Of a DNA stretch of 64,000 nt, positions 1-48,659 are shown piece after piece. Made by a program: the position numbers and the translations under genes. The notes below the pieces were generated by a model, which worked only from the letters and a program-made list of their open reading frames with translations, ran no database searches and was not told where the DNA came from. Source of the DNA: Hirundichthys speculiger (lineage: Eukaryota > Chordata > Actinopteri > Beloniformes > Exocoetidae); contig JAGFBZ010000725.1 in NCBI GenBank assembly GCA_018398805.1, positions 186,001 to 250,000 on the forward strand, given 5' to 3'. The stretch's first letter is position 1. The number at the start of each line of letters is the position of its first letter.

Positions 1-61
1 TTTCAAAGCTGGCCTTCAAAATATATATATAATTTATTTTTAAAATTTTTTTAAACTGGGC

Positions 62-200
62 TTTTAGAATAGAATAGAACTTTATTAATCCCACACTGCG
101 GAAATTCACTTGTTACAGCAGCACAAACTGGACAGATAAAAGAGTAAAATTCCAACAGGGCTTGCAGCAAATACTTATAAAAATAGGCTAAAAATAATTT
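62..200 (-). repeat. Fish LINE/SINE 3'-end fragment in a pex16 intron
   Basis: A short AGAAT-type microsatellite followed by AACTTTATTAATCCCACA and a body rich in ACAGCAGCACAA resembles the common 3' tail of fish non-LTR elements, inserted in minus orientation. Only about 140 bp are recognisable. The exact family is not assigned. Confidence 0.5.
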
Positions 201-305
201 TTAAAAAAATGTATATATCGCTTTTTTAAAAATGTGTGTGGTTTTTTTTATAATTTCATTGAATTTTATTTTTTATAGCAGATAAATGAAAGCTGGCCTG
301 CTTAC

Positions 306-2115
306 CGCGGGGAGGGAACAGGTGAGGCCTTTACGCAGGATGCTGTCGTTGAACAGCACCAGCAGGTTGGAGGCTGAATACACTGAAAGAGACGACAAGC
401 TTTCACCTTGATCACCTGTAACATGATAACAACATCCATCCATCCATCTGTGCATCCAGTCACACCTGCGTTCCTAAACATGAACAGTCCTACCACATAA
501 GCACAGGTAACTATTTAACGTATAAAAGAATGAAGCTGAAGCAGCAGCTGCAGGGACTCTTACCCAGCTCAGAGATCTCATGGGAATCAGCGAACCGTCC
601 TGCAAAATAAGAGTCGTGTCAGTCATCAGCAGCTAAAACGTTGAGGTGCGTCAGACTGTTTCTGAACATAAATGAAACTTAAAGTGGCAAGAAAAACCCA
701 TGAGAACCCTTTAACTAGTTTTCTGCTTTAATTTTACCAGTGAAATGTGGTCTGATGTTCATGTACATCCCAATAACAGACAGTTATACCTCCTCGTGTC
801 TTTGATGAACACTCAGGTTAAACCTTCACAGAGCTGCAGGAATAAGTAAGTGAACCCTGAGGCTTCAACACCTGGAGTCTATGAATGAAATGAGCTTAGA
901 GCCGTCATCTCTGACTGACTTAAAGACCTCTGAAACATCTTTATTGATTATTGCTTAAAATGCATCATGATGACATGAAATGATTAAAAAAAAAGAACAT
1001 TTAATACTCAAAACCATTTCTGAACCACAGAGAAGTTTGCTGCTGTTTAGAGCTGCAGCTGCAGCCTGGACGACTCCAAAGATGCAACGGAGGACCCTGA
1101 ACGGGCTGAACCAGAACCCAGAACAAGAGATACTGCTGGATGTCTGGGCATCTTCTAGGGCTGGGCATCGTCACTGTCTATCAACACAGTTCACCTACTA
1201 ATTTAGGTCAAAGAAGAAGCCACATGTGAACACCATCCAGAAGCACCACTATCTTCTCTGGACCAAAGATCATCTAAGAAGGTCTGAAGATAAATGAAAA
1301 CTGTTCTGAGGTCAGATGGATCAACCATGGAGGCAGCGTTCTGCAGACTGAAGAGGAGAGGAACCATCCAGCTGTTATCAGACAGTTCAACAGCTGCATC
1401 GCTGATGGTCTGAGGTTGATTAGTGTCTATGGAGACAGCTGGAACATCTGGAAAGGCTCCATCAATGCTGAAGAGAACATAGATGTTCCAGAGCAACATC
1501 TGCTCCATCCAGACAACGACTCTGTCAGGGAAAACCTTCCATATTCCAGCAGGACGATGCTGAACCACAGACTGGATCATAACAGCAGCAGGACTTCCCA
1601 GGAGAAGAGTCCAGCTGCTGAACTGGTCTGACTGCAGTCCAGACCTCTGACCAGTAGAAAACATCTGGATAAAGGTCCAGGACTGTTGAGCAGCTAGAAT
1701 CCTACACCAGACCAGAACGGGACGACGTTCCTCTACTAAAAGTCCAGCAGCTGGTCTCCTCACTTCCCAGATGTTTCCAGACAGATGTTAGAAGAGGAGT
1801 TGCTCCACAATGATGAACATCAGCCTGTTAACAGCTGTTTACAGATGTGCTGCTGCCGTCAAAGTCAACATGAGCTGATAAATGGTCAAACGTCTCAGTT
1901 TAACATCTGATATGTTAATGTTTGTTTTGCTGGGAATAAAATAAGGCTTTATGAGATCTGAAAATTCTCGCCTGTCACTCACCTGCGATCAGGTAGGACA
2001 GAGTCCGGACGCTGCTCTCCAGCTGCGCGGTGGCGGCGGGGTTCCTCCTCACGTAGTCGCTGTAGCGCTCATAGAGACCAGCCACTCTGTCCAAATACTC
2101 CTTAACGTGAGCCAT
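306..2115 (-). CDS. pex16: Peroxisomal biogenesis factor 16, first three coding exons (partial)
   Basis: PEX16 is a peroxisomal membrane protein that, with PEX3 and PEX19, helps insert other membrane proteins during peroxisome formation. Three minus-strand coding exons are visible: 2115-1983, 599-564 and 382-306, each with canonical GT and AG borders. Phases fit (133 + 36 + 77 = 246 nt, 82 codons). The first exon starts MAHVKEYLDRVAGLYERY and contains RRNPAATAQLESSVRTLSYL, close to the human PEX16 start. Exon 2 gives GRFADSHEISEL; exon 3 gives VYSASNLLVLFNDSILRKG, also well conserved. The remaining exons lie beyond the left edge. The ATG at 2115 is preferred over an in-frame ATG at 2352 because family similarity begins there and the upstream codons run through a poly-A/T tract. 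The gene is divergent from cars1. Confidence 0.92.
1300..1830 (+). pseudogene. Decayed Tc1/mariner transposase fragment
   Basis: Inside pex16 intron 1, forward-strand codons in shifting frames recover the C-terminal half of a mariner-type transposase. Visible pieces are a FQQDDAEP block (1539 onward; intact members have FQQDNAKPH), a 'CSPDLSPIENIW'-like stretch near 1634-1670, TVEQLESYTRPE and LLKVQQLVSSLP. Several stops and frameshifts interrupt it, so it is a dead relic. The 186-codon minus-strand reading frame over the same DNA is antisense to it. Confidence 0.65.
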
Positions 2116-2378
2116 ATCGGCCTGCTCCGAGCCCCCTGTCCCCGTCCACCCCCTGAGACCAGATATCTGCCGCGAGGACGAGTTTGTTGCTGAGGAACAG
2201 ACCAAAAAAAAAAAAAAAAAAAAAAAAAGTAAACAACCTTCCGCCCGGGTGTTCCGACAACTACAAGCGTCCCCCCTGCAACCGGCCGGAACGCTTTGGT
2301 TCCGTTTTCCCTTCGCCGCTCGCAGATAAAACGCTGTTCTTCTTCCGGGCACGTTTATTGTTGCATCAGCGTCCAGCG
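2116..2378. promoter_or_regulatory. Head-to-head pex16/cars1 promoter region
   Basis: The pex16 ATG (2115, minus) and the cars1 ATG (2379, plus) are only 263 bp apart, so both core promoters and 5'UTRs must lie here or overlap the coding ends. The segment is G+C-rich with many CpGs and lacks an obvious TATA box. CTTCCGG at 2343-2349 is the reverse complement of an ETS/GABPA core, common in housekeeping bidirectional promoters. A run of 25 A (2204-2228) splits the region. Start sites were not determined. Confidence 0.7.
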
Positions 2379-40539
<38,161 letters not shown>

Positions 40540-40751
40540 GCCGCTCACAAACTGTCGGAGCCAACAGCTCACCAGAAATAGCAGTGGCGTTCGTGTCTGC
40601 AGGAGCTGGGCCTCGCTGGCTTTGGATCAAATAACATCATGCAGGTTTTTTTTTTTAACTGTTAACCATCATTGGTTAAGGAAAGTCCACGGACAGGTGA
40701 CACATTAAAGCAACATGACACGTCTCAGAACTGCTGCTCTGCTTCTTCATC

Positions 40752-41725
40752 ACAGTCTCTGGAGGTCTCTGGGGGTCTCTGGAGGTCTCTGGAGGTACCT
40801 GCAGGTCTCTGGAGGTCTCTGCGGGTCTCTGGAGGTCCCTGCAGGTCTCTGGAGGTCTCTGCTGGTCTCTGGAGGTCTCCAGAGGTCTCTGCACATCTCT
40901 GGAGGTCCCTGCAGGTCCCTGCAGGTCCCTGCGGGTCTCTGTGGGTCTCTGTGGGTCCCTGCAGGTCTCTGGAGGTCTCCAGAGGTCTCTGCACATCTCT
41001 GGAGGTCCCTGCAGGTCCCTGCAGGTCCCTGCAGGTCTCTGGAGGTCTCTGCTGGTCTCTGGAGGTCTCTGCAAATCTCTGGGGGTCCTTGCAGGTCTCT
41101 GGAGGTCTCTGGAGGTCTCTAGAGGTCTCCAGAGGTCTCTGCATGTCTCTGGAGGTCTCTACAGGTCCCTGCAATTCTCTGGAGGTCTCTTGGGGTCTCT
41201 GGACGTCTCTGCGGGTCCCTGCAGGTCTCTGGAGGTCTCCAGAGGTCTCTGCACATCTCTGGAGGTCCCTACAGGTCCCTGCAGGTCTCCTGGAGGTCTC
41301 TGCACGTCTCTGGAGGTCGCTACAGATCCCTACAGATCCCTACAGGTCCCTGCAGGTCTCCTGGAGGTCTCTGCACGTCTCTGGAGGTCGCTACAGATCC
41401 CTACAGATCCCTACAGGTCCCTGCAGGTCTCTGGAGGTCTCTGGAGGTCTCCAGACGTCTCTGCACATCTCTGGAGGTCCCTACAGGTCCCTGCAGGTCT
41501 CCTGGAGGTCTCTGCACGTCTCTGGAGGTCGCTACAGATCCCTACAGATCCCTGCAGGTCCCTGCAGGTCTCTGGAGGTCTCCAGAGGTCTCTGCACATC
41601 TCTGGAGGTCCCTACAGGTCCCTGCAGGTCTCTGCAGGTCTCCTGGAGGTCTCCTGGGGGTCTCTGGAGGTCGCTACAGATCTCTACAGGTCCCTGCAGG
41701 TCTCTGCAGGTCTCCGGAGGTCTCT
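40752..41725. repeat. 10-bp minisatellite just downstream of cars1
   Basis: About 970 bp of GTCTCTGGAG / GTCCCTGCAG units with occasional CTACAGATCC variants and larger repeated blocks. It starts about 210 bp after the cars1 stop, so it may lie in the 3'UTR. It produces open frames of up to 415 codons (SLEVSGGLWR repeats) with no other coding support. Confidence 0.95.
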
Positions 41726-42011
41726 GCTGGAGCGACGCACCTGTGCATCACAACATCCCGCCTGCATTCACCTCACATCTGTGATTGACATCAGCAACAC
41801 CTCGTTAAACCTCTGTGAACTGGTTTCCAGGTTTCCAGGTTTCCCTCCATCAGCTTGTTTCCTTCCAGCTTCTGTGTCTGCAGAACCAGCTGATCCAGGA
41901 CTGCAGTCCATGCTGGTTTTCATCCAGGGAGGGATCTCCAGGTCACGTCCTCCTCTGTGGGTCAACAGATCACATCAAAGCCGTTCTTTTGGCTTCATGT
42001 GGACGTCACAG

Positions 42012-42155
42012 GTGGGCGGGGCCACCGCGGGCCACGGGGGCCACCAGGGGCCACCGGGGGCCACCAGGGGTCACCGTGGCCACCGGGGGGCCACCAGGGG
42101 TTACCGGGGGGGCCACCAAGGGCTGCCGTGGTCACCGGGGGGCCACCAGGGGTGG
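42012..42155. repeat. G-rich minisatellite
   Basis: Tandem GGGGCCACCAGGGGTCACC-like units of about 10-20 bp. The runs of G could form G-quadruplexes on the plus strand. Collagen-like translations (GPPGATG) come from this repeat only. Confidence 0.85.
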
Positions 42156-43133
42156 GGAAATGAGACGTCTTTATCTGAAACCACCTAAAACAGAGGGTTA
42201 GGGTTAGAAACGCAGCTGTTTCGCTGTGAAGCAGCCAGATGAGCTGCTTTCATTTTCATTTTCACAAATTTGTGAAAAGTCTCGATTTCTGAGTTTTCTT
42301 TCACAAAGTTTATTTATGGGGTCAGAAATTTGGAGGGGGAGGGGTTGGTTTTGCAAATTGGTAATTTTAAGTCTGAAATTCTGAAATTTTTTCTTGCAAA
42401 TTTATTCTTCAGAAATTGAGATTTTTCTTGTGAATTTCAGAGTTTACAGAAGAAAATTCAGCTTTTTTTCTTGTATATTTGGAAGTTCAGGAAACTGTAA
42501 ATGCCGACTTTTCCTTCTCACTGGTTTTTAGTTTTCAGAAACGTTAATCTGGTTATAAACTGACTCGTGTTTTTCAGATGTGACTTTCTAAAGTCAGAGT
42601 TTCTGCATGTTAAAGGGGAAACTTGGTGAATTAAAAGTCACAATTTCCGAAATTTCTCACATAAAATTGCAAGTTTGACTTCAGAAATGTGTCTTACAAA
42701 TTTGTTAGTTTATAAAATAAATAAAGTGAAGTTTTGAATTTGCAAGTTTAAAAAGTTGGAAACAGATGTTTCCTGCAAGTTTATAACTCAGAAATAGAGA
42801 TTTTTCTTGTGAATTTGAAGTTTATAGAAAGTTTCTAGAAATTTAAAGTTTTTTTTCCCACTAAACTAAAGTTTTTAAAATCATAAATTCTGAGGGGTTT
42901 TTTCTTGTAGATTTTTGAGTTTCCAGGATCAGAAACCTGGTTTGAAGCTGAATTTCTTGTGCATGTGTGAGGGTTTAAAGTCATTTCTGAGGGTTTGGAG
43001 CCTGTTTTCTTCACATTAGTGGATCCTCAGGATCATGTGACTTTGTGAAATATAATCAGAAACCTGAAAACACCTGGACGTGGTCCTGCTTGGAGCTGAA
43101 AACATTAGATTTATGGTTTGGTGAGTTCTAGAG
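42156..43133. other. Intergenic T-rich DNA with degenerate internal repeats
   Basis: No gene seen. From 42240 to 42990 there are degenerate repeats around AGATTTTTCTTGTGAATTT (for example 42418 and 42800), spaced a few hundred bases apart. Confidence 0.5.
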
Positions 43134-43426
43134 CAGTGATTCCCAAAGTGTGGGCCGCGGCCCCCTGGTGGGCCGTTGCGGTACTGCAGGTGGGCCGTGA
43201 GAGGTCATTAAAATTAAACAAATGTGTTTTAAATCCTCGATCGTTTTTAAATATGTTTTTAATTACTGTAAAATATTCATGACATGATTAAAAAAAACAT
43301 TAAGAAGTAATAAAACAAAGCAGTTAAGTGTTATTCTACCATCATCTTAACCTAATATGACAAGTGTCACCTTATTTGTTGTCCCCTTACATTAATATCG
43401 GATCATGGTCCCTGGTCCTGTATGTT
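43134..43426 (+). mobile_element. Truncated hAT-type MITE, second copy
   Basis: Begins CAGTGATTCCCAAAGTGTGG and follows the 5079-5461 copy closely until about 43426 (CCTGTATGTT), where similarity stops. The right inverted repeat is missing. Confidence 0.8.
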
Positions 43427-46124
43427 AAAAGTTTTGAAGTTTCTGGAACGGTGACTTCCAGCTGGAAACATCTGCACCTGTTTTATCGACTCGTCCTGCA
43501 CATCTTCATTTGTAGTTTTTTTTTTTTTTTTTTTCTGGAGGCTCTACGGGACCATTTTCAGAACTGAACCAGGTTTCATTGTGGATTTTAGCTGAAGGAG
43601 CAGTTTTACTGGAAAATGGAGAATAAAAGCAGATGAGTCAAGTCTGGGCAGCTGTTTTCTGATCACACCTGGAAGATAATAACCTCTGAAATTGTTTCTG
43701 TCATTCAGCCGTCCATCAGGGTTTTGTATTTTTGTACTGTTTTATGACAAAATCTGTTGTGGCTGCAGCACCTCCTCCGTTTAGATGCTCCAATAAAGAC
43801 AAACTGCTTCTGATGGACGCGTGTCGTTCCTGTGTTGGTGGAGGCATCAGAGGGGCGGGGCCTGTCTCTCTGGGGCGGGGCCTATCTCTCTGGGCGGGGC
43901 CGGTCTCTCTGGACCAGAGACCTGGAGACCTGAAGAGGTCCTACATGTTCTAGTAGCTTCATTATTACCCTCCATCAGTCTCGTCTCCCTCTTCAGCAGA
44001 ACATGTTTGGTTAAAATAAAATCTAATTAAAAACAAAACTGAAAAGCAGCTAAACCTGCTAAATAAATAAATGAAATTATGTAAAAAGTAACCAAATAAA
44101 TAATTGAGACACATTCATGAAAAACAAAACACGAAATGATATAAAAGTAGTTCAAAAATGTTAAAAACATGGAAAAAATAGAGCTAAACAAGAATAACTA
44201 AATGATTAAACAAGAAAATAAATGATTAAATCATGAAAAATAAAAAGTTAATGAATTTTTTTTAATTAAGAGAACTAAAAACAAAATGATAAAACAATTT
44301 TTTTTTAATGTATAAAAATAATTTAGTAAAATAACTGGAATTATTAAAATGATAAATAAAATAAAAGTAAATATAAAGCAGTGAAACCTGAATAATAATA
44401 ATAAAAAACTAACAAACGCATGGAAAAAAAGAGTTAAATAAAGAAAAAAAAACATTTACAAATATAATTAAAAGAAATAATAATAAAGGTGATTCTTTAA
44501 TAGACATGACAGAGATGGAACCAGTTTAATTTTACCAGGAACCAAATACTGATGTAATTAATTCACTGCATATTAGATTGAAGATAAATAAGAACAGAAA
44601 TAAAAATAAAACCTTGTTAAAGCTCCTCCACGTTGATGAAATAATGACGTCATGTTATTGTGATGATGGTCTGAGTTAGGGTTAGGGTTAGGTGTGGTTG
44701 GTTTGAGAAGCAGGTGGAGATAAACAGCAGCAGACGCACACAACCAGTTCTGATTCAAAGAAGTTCAAAAGAAAAACTGAGGTTTATTTGTGCACAAGTT
44801 TGGGTCCCTTCTGCTTGAGCTTTGATTGATTCCTTTGAACTTGTAAAGTTCAGATGTGTGCAAACATCCTACTTTTTAAAATATTTAAGCAGTTAAAATG
44901 ATGCAGTTTTAAAATGAAACCTGCTGATGTTTAAAGATGATCCAATACCATTTTTCCCTCCAGATACCATTTACAGTTCTTGAGCTGTTGGTATCAGCTG
45001 ATACCGACCACTGATCCGAGTATGACATAAAAAAAAATACAAAAGAATTGCCTGACTATAATATAATTATCATTGTTGTAAAACATGAATAAATACAGCA
45101 AATTCAAGCCATTTATACAAATAAAACTGAATTGAATAGAATAGAGTCTGTTACAATACAAATGGTCTCCAGGTGCTTTACAGAGACCCAGATCATGGAC
45201 TAGATCACCGGTCACCACGGCAACCGACACCCTGAACACACCTCCACACACAGGTGGAGGTAAAACACACACAGATGGAGGTGAACGCTGGGATGGACAG
45301 AGGAGGGAACTGCAGGTCAGCATGAAACTCAGGAAACTCTGGCCTGAAAATATACAGAAAGAAAAGAGAAAAAAGGAGGAAAACAGCAGAACAAACTACA
45401 GGAAAGAAAATGGAGCACAGGTGCTGCTAATTAATGCTGGAATGAGCTGGAGGAGGAGGAAGTGCCTTAAGAATGTCATTGTAATTCATTCCTATATTAA
45501 AATAAAATGAAATTAAGTCAAAAGTGTCCATGTTTGTTGGTTAAAGTACGAATCAAGCAAGCAACAATCAATCTCTGCTTGGAAATGGCTACTATAATTA
45601 TCTCGTGGCCACGCGTTGTTTTTTTTTAATCAAATATCACCAGATGGGCTCCGTAGAAACTGATCCTTAATAAATGAAAATATGTATTTAAATTAGAAAA
45701 GAAAAGTACAAATCTTTAATGAGACAGTAATGCCAGTAGATTAAAAAAATGAATTAAAAACAATTCTATTTGAATTTAAAGTAACATAAATTCATGTGGT
45801 TTCTTTTTCAATTTTTATTGTAAAACAGTTCAAAGTTGATTGTTTTCCTTTTAACTCTTGCTTTTACAAGAAAATCACATTAATCATACATTTTTAATGT
45901 AAAATGATTAATTTAATTAATTACAAACCTATTTTTATTTAATAATTGTATTTTAATGATGAAGGATTTGTAACAAATATTAATAATTTTAAATACAAAT
46001 ATTATTCGTGTTATTACATTCACCACAAACTATCTACACTTGGATTCTAGAACTTGTATTCAATATTTTAAATGTGTTATTATTATTAGCAGTAGTAGTA
46101 TTTATTACCTTTTAAACCAGTCAA
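43427..46124. other. Intergenic region, mostly AT-rich, no gene
   Basis: An AATAAA near 43790 followed by GT-rich sequence could be a polyadenylation site, possibly of a long cars1 3'UTR; this is weak. Three GGGGCGGGGCC-type units lie at 43853-43905. 44010-44510 is A-rich low complexity. TTAGGG occurs twice in tandem at about 44677. A LINE/SINE tail lies at 45118-45300. 45600-46100 is AT-rich. No ORF here is convincing. Confidence 0.5.
45118..45300 (-). repeat. Fish LINE/SINE-tail fragment
   Basis: CAAATAAAACTGAATTGAAT, then GCTTTACAGAGACCCAGATC and ACCGGTCACCACGGCAACC, matches the repeat type at 7203-7308. Confidence 0.6.
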
Positions 46125-46354
46125 ATTGGCGAATCAGAGCGAATCAGCAGCGTCCGTTCCTCCGGCCGTCAGCCAATCAGCGGCCGTTCCATCCATGGCT
46201 GTATCCAATCAGTTTCCCCGGTGCAGTATTTAAATGCAGCTAACGACTTTGTTGTTTAGCTACGGCAGAAATACTTATTGTTAAGAAGTTGCGGCCCTGC
46301 AGATGCTCTAAACCGCTGAGTTTTTATTCAGAGTCTCGTTTCGTCTTGTTGAAA
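46125..46354 (+). promoter_or_regulatory. ccnb2: ccnb2 promoter with three CCAAT boxes
   Basis: CCAAT at 46173-46177 and 46205-46209 are 32 bp apart, with an inverted one (ATTGG) at 46125-46129. Cyclin B2 promoters in vertebrates are known for two or more NF-Y CCAAT boxes about 32-33 bp apart that drive G2/M expression. TTTAAA at 46229-46234 lies where a CHR-like element might be, but does not match the usual TTTGAA. The ATG is at 46355. Confidence 0.65.
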
Positions 46355-48627
46355 ATGTCTGTGGACGTTCGTGCTGCGGTGAGTGAACTGACCTGATGTC
46401 GTTTGTTCTGCGGTTTCCGTAACGGCTGCTGTCGTCTTCTGTGGCTGATGCGGGTGTCGGTTTTGGTTGTTCTCCGGTGAACGGTTTCAGTTTATTTATG
46501 TATCGATTTTCTTTCTCAACAGCTGCCAGCCGCAGAAAACCCTCTGAAGATGGGTAAAAGCACCGCAGCGGCTCCGAGAAGAGCAGCTCTGGGAGAGATC
46601 ACCAACCTGAACGGAGCTGCGGTCACGGCTAAGGTAGGAACCCACCTGGGTCCACTGTCTGAGGTGGGGACCCACCTACTCCTGGGTGATATGACCAAAA
46701 ATTCATATCACTGTTTTTTTTGTTTTGTTTTTTTTTTTTTTTTGAAGCCACAACTGGGTGTTAACCACATTTTCTAATCATTTAGAGGAATTGCTGCAGT
46801 AAATTGTCTTAGAATGACCTATTTTACTGTCATGAGGAGTGAATATTGTAGAAAAACATTCATATCTACACTAATACAGGTTGGCATGGCCTCACAAAAT
46901 GATACTATTTAGAAAGAGGTGGCACTCGTGATTCTAATTAAGTGAAGGAATCAGAATGATAGTTGCAGTTAAGATACAGAACCCTTTTATTTTTCACATT
47001 TTGCAAACAACTTGAAAAAACATATATTGTAAAATATCAACATTAACGGCTTAGATGGTGTAGCAGGTTGCTGGTGTAGCCTCCCGCGGCTACAACTTTT
47101 AGCTCGGCAACATTTGCAGATTATTGTAGTTTGTTGGACGTCGTCTTTTTTTAAATCCAAAGAACTTCCACGCGACAGACACGGCTCCTCGTTTAGGAAG
47201 AAGTTCCTCAGTCTCATGTTGCCGTTCTGGAGCTTCCACTTCGGGACGTTCTGTTTGCAGCCATCACCGTTTAACCAGAAACTAGTAGCGTGTTGCGCCT
47301 CCAGTGCAACTGCAAAACAGTCCCCTGTCAAACAATGTTCTGCGGCACTTACGTTCCGCCGCGCGCCGTTCCCAACGTTGCGTACGCTACAGTACATACT
47401 CACCGGTATTACGGTGTATGAAAAATTCATATAAGAAAAAAATAATTAATTCGGTATGAACCTTTTTTTATATCAGTCAGTAATGAACCTTATTTAAGTT
47501 AATGTGAGATATCAAATAGGTTTGTTTGATAACTTTAAGAAAATGTTTGCGGGTTTACAATAGTTTTTTTTTTTTTTTTTTATTGTAAAAAGAATAAATA
47601 TCTGTTGATTTAGAGTCAAAACTATTTGATTTTGTTCATAGTATTGATGTGATGTAAGTGTGTGTGTGTGTGTTATCGGTTTTAAATCAGTTCTGGTGCG
47701 TCCCTAATGTGACCCGTATCTTTCTACAGAAGACGGGTCCGTCTAAGAAATCCTCCAAACCTTCTGGTGGCCAGAAGATCAAACCTGTCCAGGTGGTCCC
47801 GGTCCAAACAGCTGCAGAGCGTCTCCCTCTGGTCTCTGAGGAGTCAACCGACGTGTCCATGAAGGAGGAGGAGGAGCAGCTGTGCCAGGCGTTCTCCGAG
47901 ACGCTGCTCGCCGTCCAGGACGTGGACGAGCAGGACGGAGACCAGCCGCAGCTCTGCTCTCAATACGTCAAAGACATCTACGAGTACCTGCACGTCCTGG
48001 AGGTACCGTCTTCTAGGAGCGGGCCGACCCGGCTGCCGTCCCCCGTGTCACATGACCGTCTCTCCTCAGGTGCAGCAGGCCGTACGGGCCGGCTACATGG
48101 ACGGGTACGAGATCACGGACCGCATGCGGGCCCTCCTCATCGACTGGCTGGTCCAGGTCCACTCCAGGTTCCAGCTGCTGCAGGAGACTCTGTACCTCAC
48201 CGTGGCCGTCCTGGACCGGTTCCTCCAGGTAAGACGGGTCCGCAGCTTCTCCTCTGTAGTAGCGGGGGCCGCATGTAAAGAACCGCCACTGCCGCAGGTC
48301 CAGCCGGTGTCCCGCAGGAAGCTGCAGCTGGTGGGAGTGACCGCCATGCTGGTGGCCTGCAAGTACGAGGAGATGTTCGCTCCGGAGGTGGGAGACTTCG
48401 CCTACATCACAGACAACGCCTTCACCAAGTCCCAGATCCTTGAGATGGAGCAGATGGTTCTGAGGAGCCTCCACTTCCAGCTGGGCCGACCGCTGCCGCT
48501 GCACTTCCTCAGACGGGCCTCCAAGGTGGCCGGGGTGAGTTTCTGAGACCCAAGACCTCTTTGGGTTTGACTCGCTGTAGCGATGCACCAGAAATGTTTT
48601 AAAACATGGAAAAAATTATTAGACCAC

Positions 48628-48659
<32 letters not shown>

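Noticed and set aside
1203..1763. 186-codon minus-strand ORF
   Set aside because: Antisense of a decayed mariner transposase that reads in the expected order on the plus strand.
1975..2352. Longer pex16 N-terminus starting at 2352
   Set aside because: The extra 79 codons run through poly-A/T (FFFFFFF) and overlap the expected promoter; conservation starts at the ATG at 2115.
40672..42201. Open frames of up to 415 codons (SLEVSGGLWR and collagen-like GPPGATG)
   Set aside because: Products of the 10-bp and G-rich minisatellites; all frames are open because of the repeat period.
42190..44700. Interstitial telomere repeats (TTAGGG) at about 42198 and 44677
   Set aside because: Only about two units each; expected by chance or short microsatellite.
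46987..47430. 147-codon minus ORF as a host gene
   Set aside because: It contains a frameshifted BED-finger remnant within a hAT-like relic in a ccnb2 intron.
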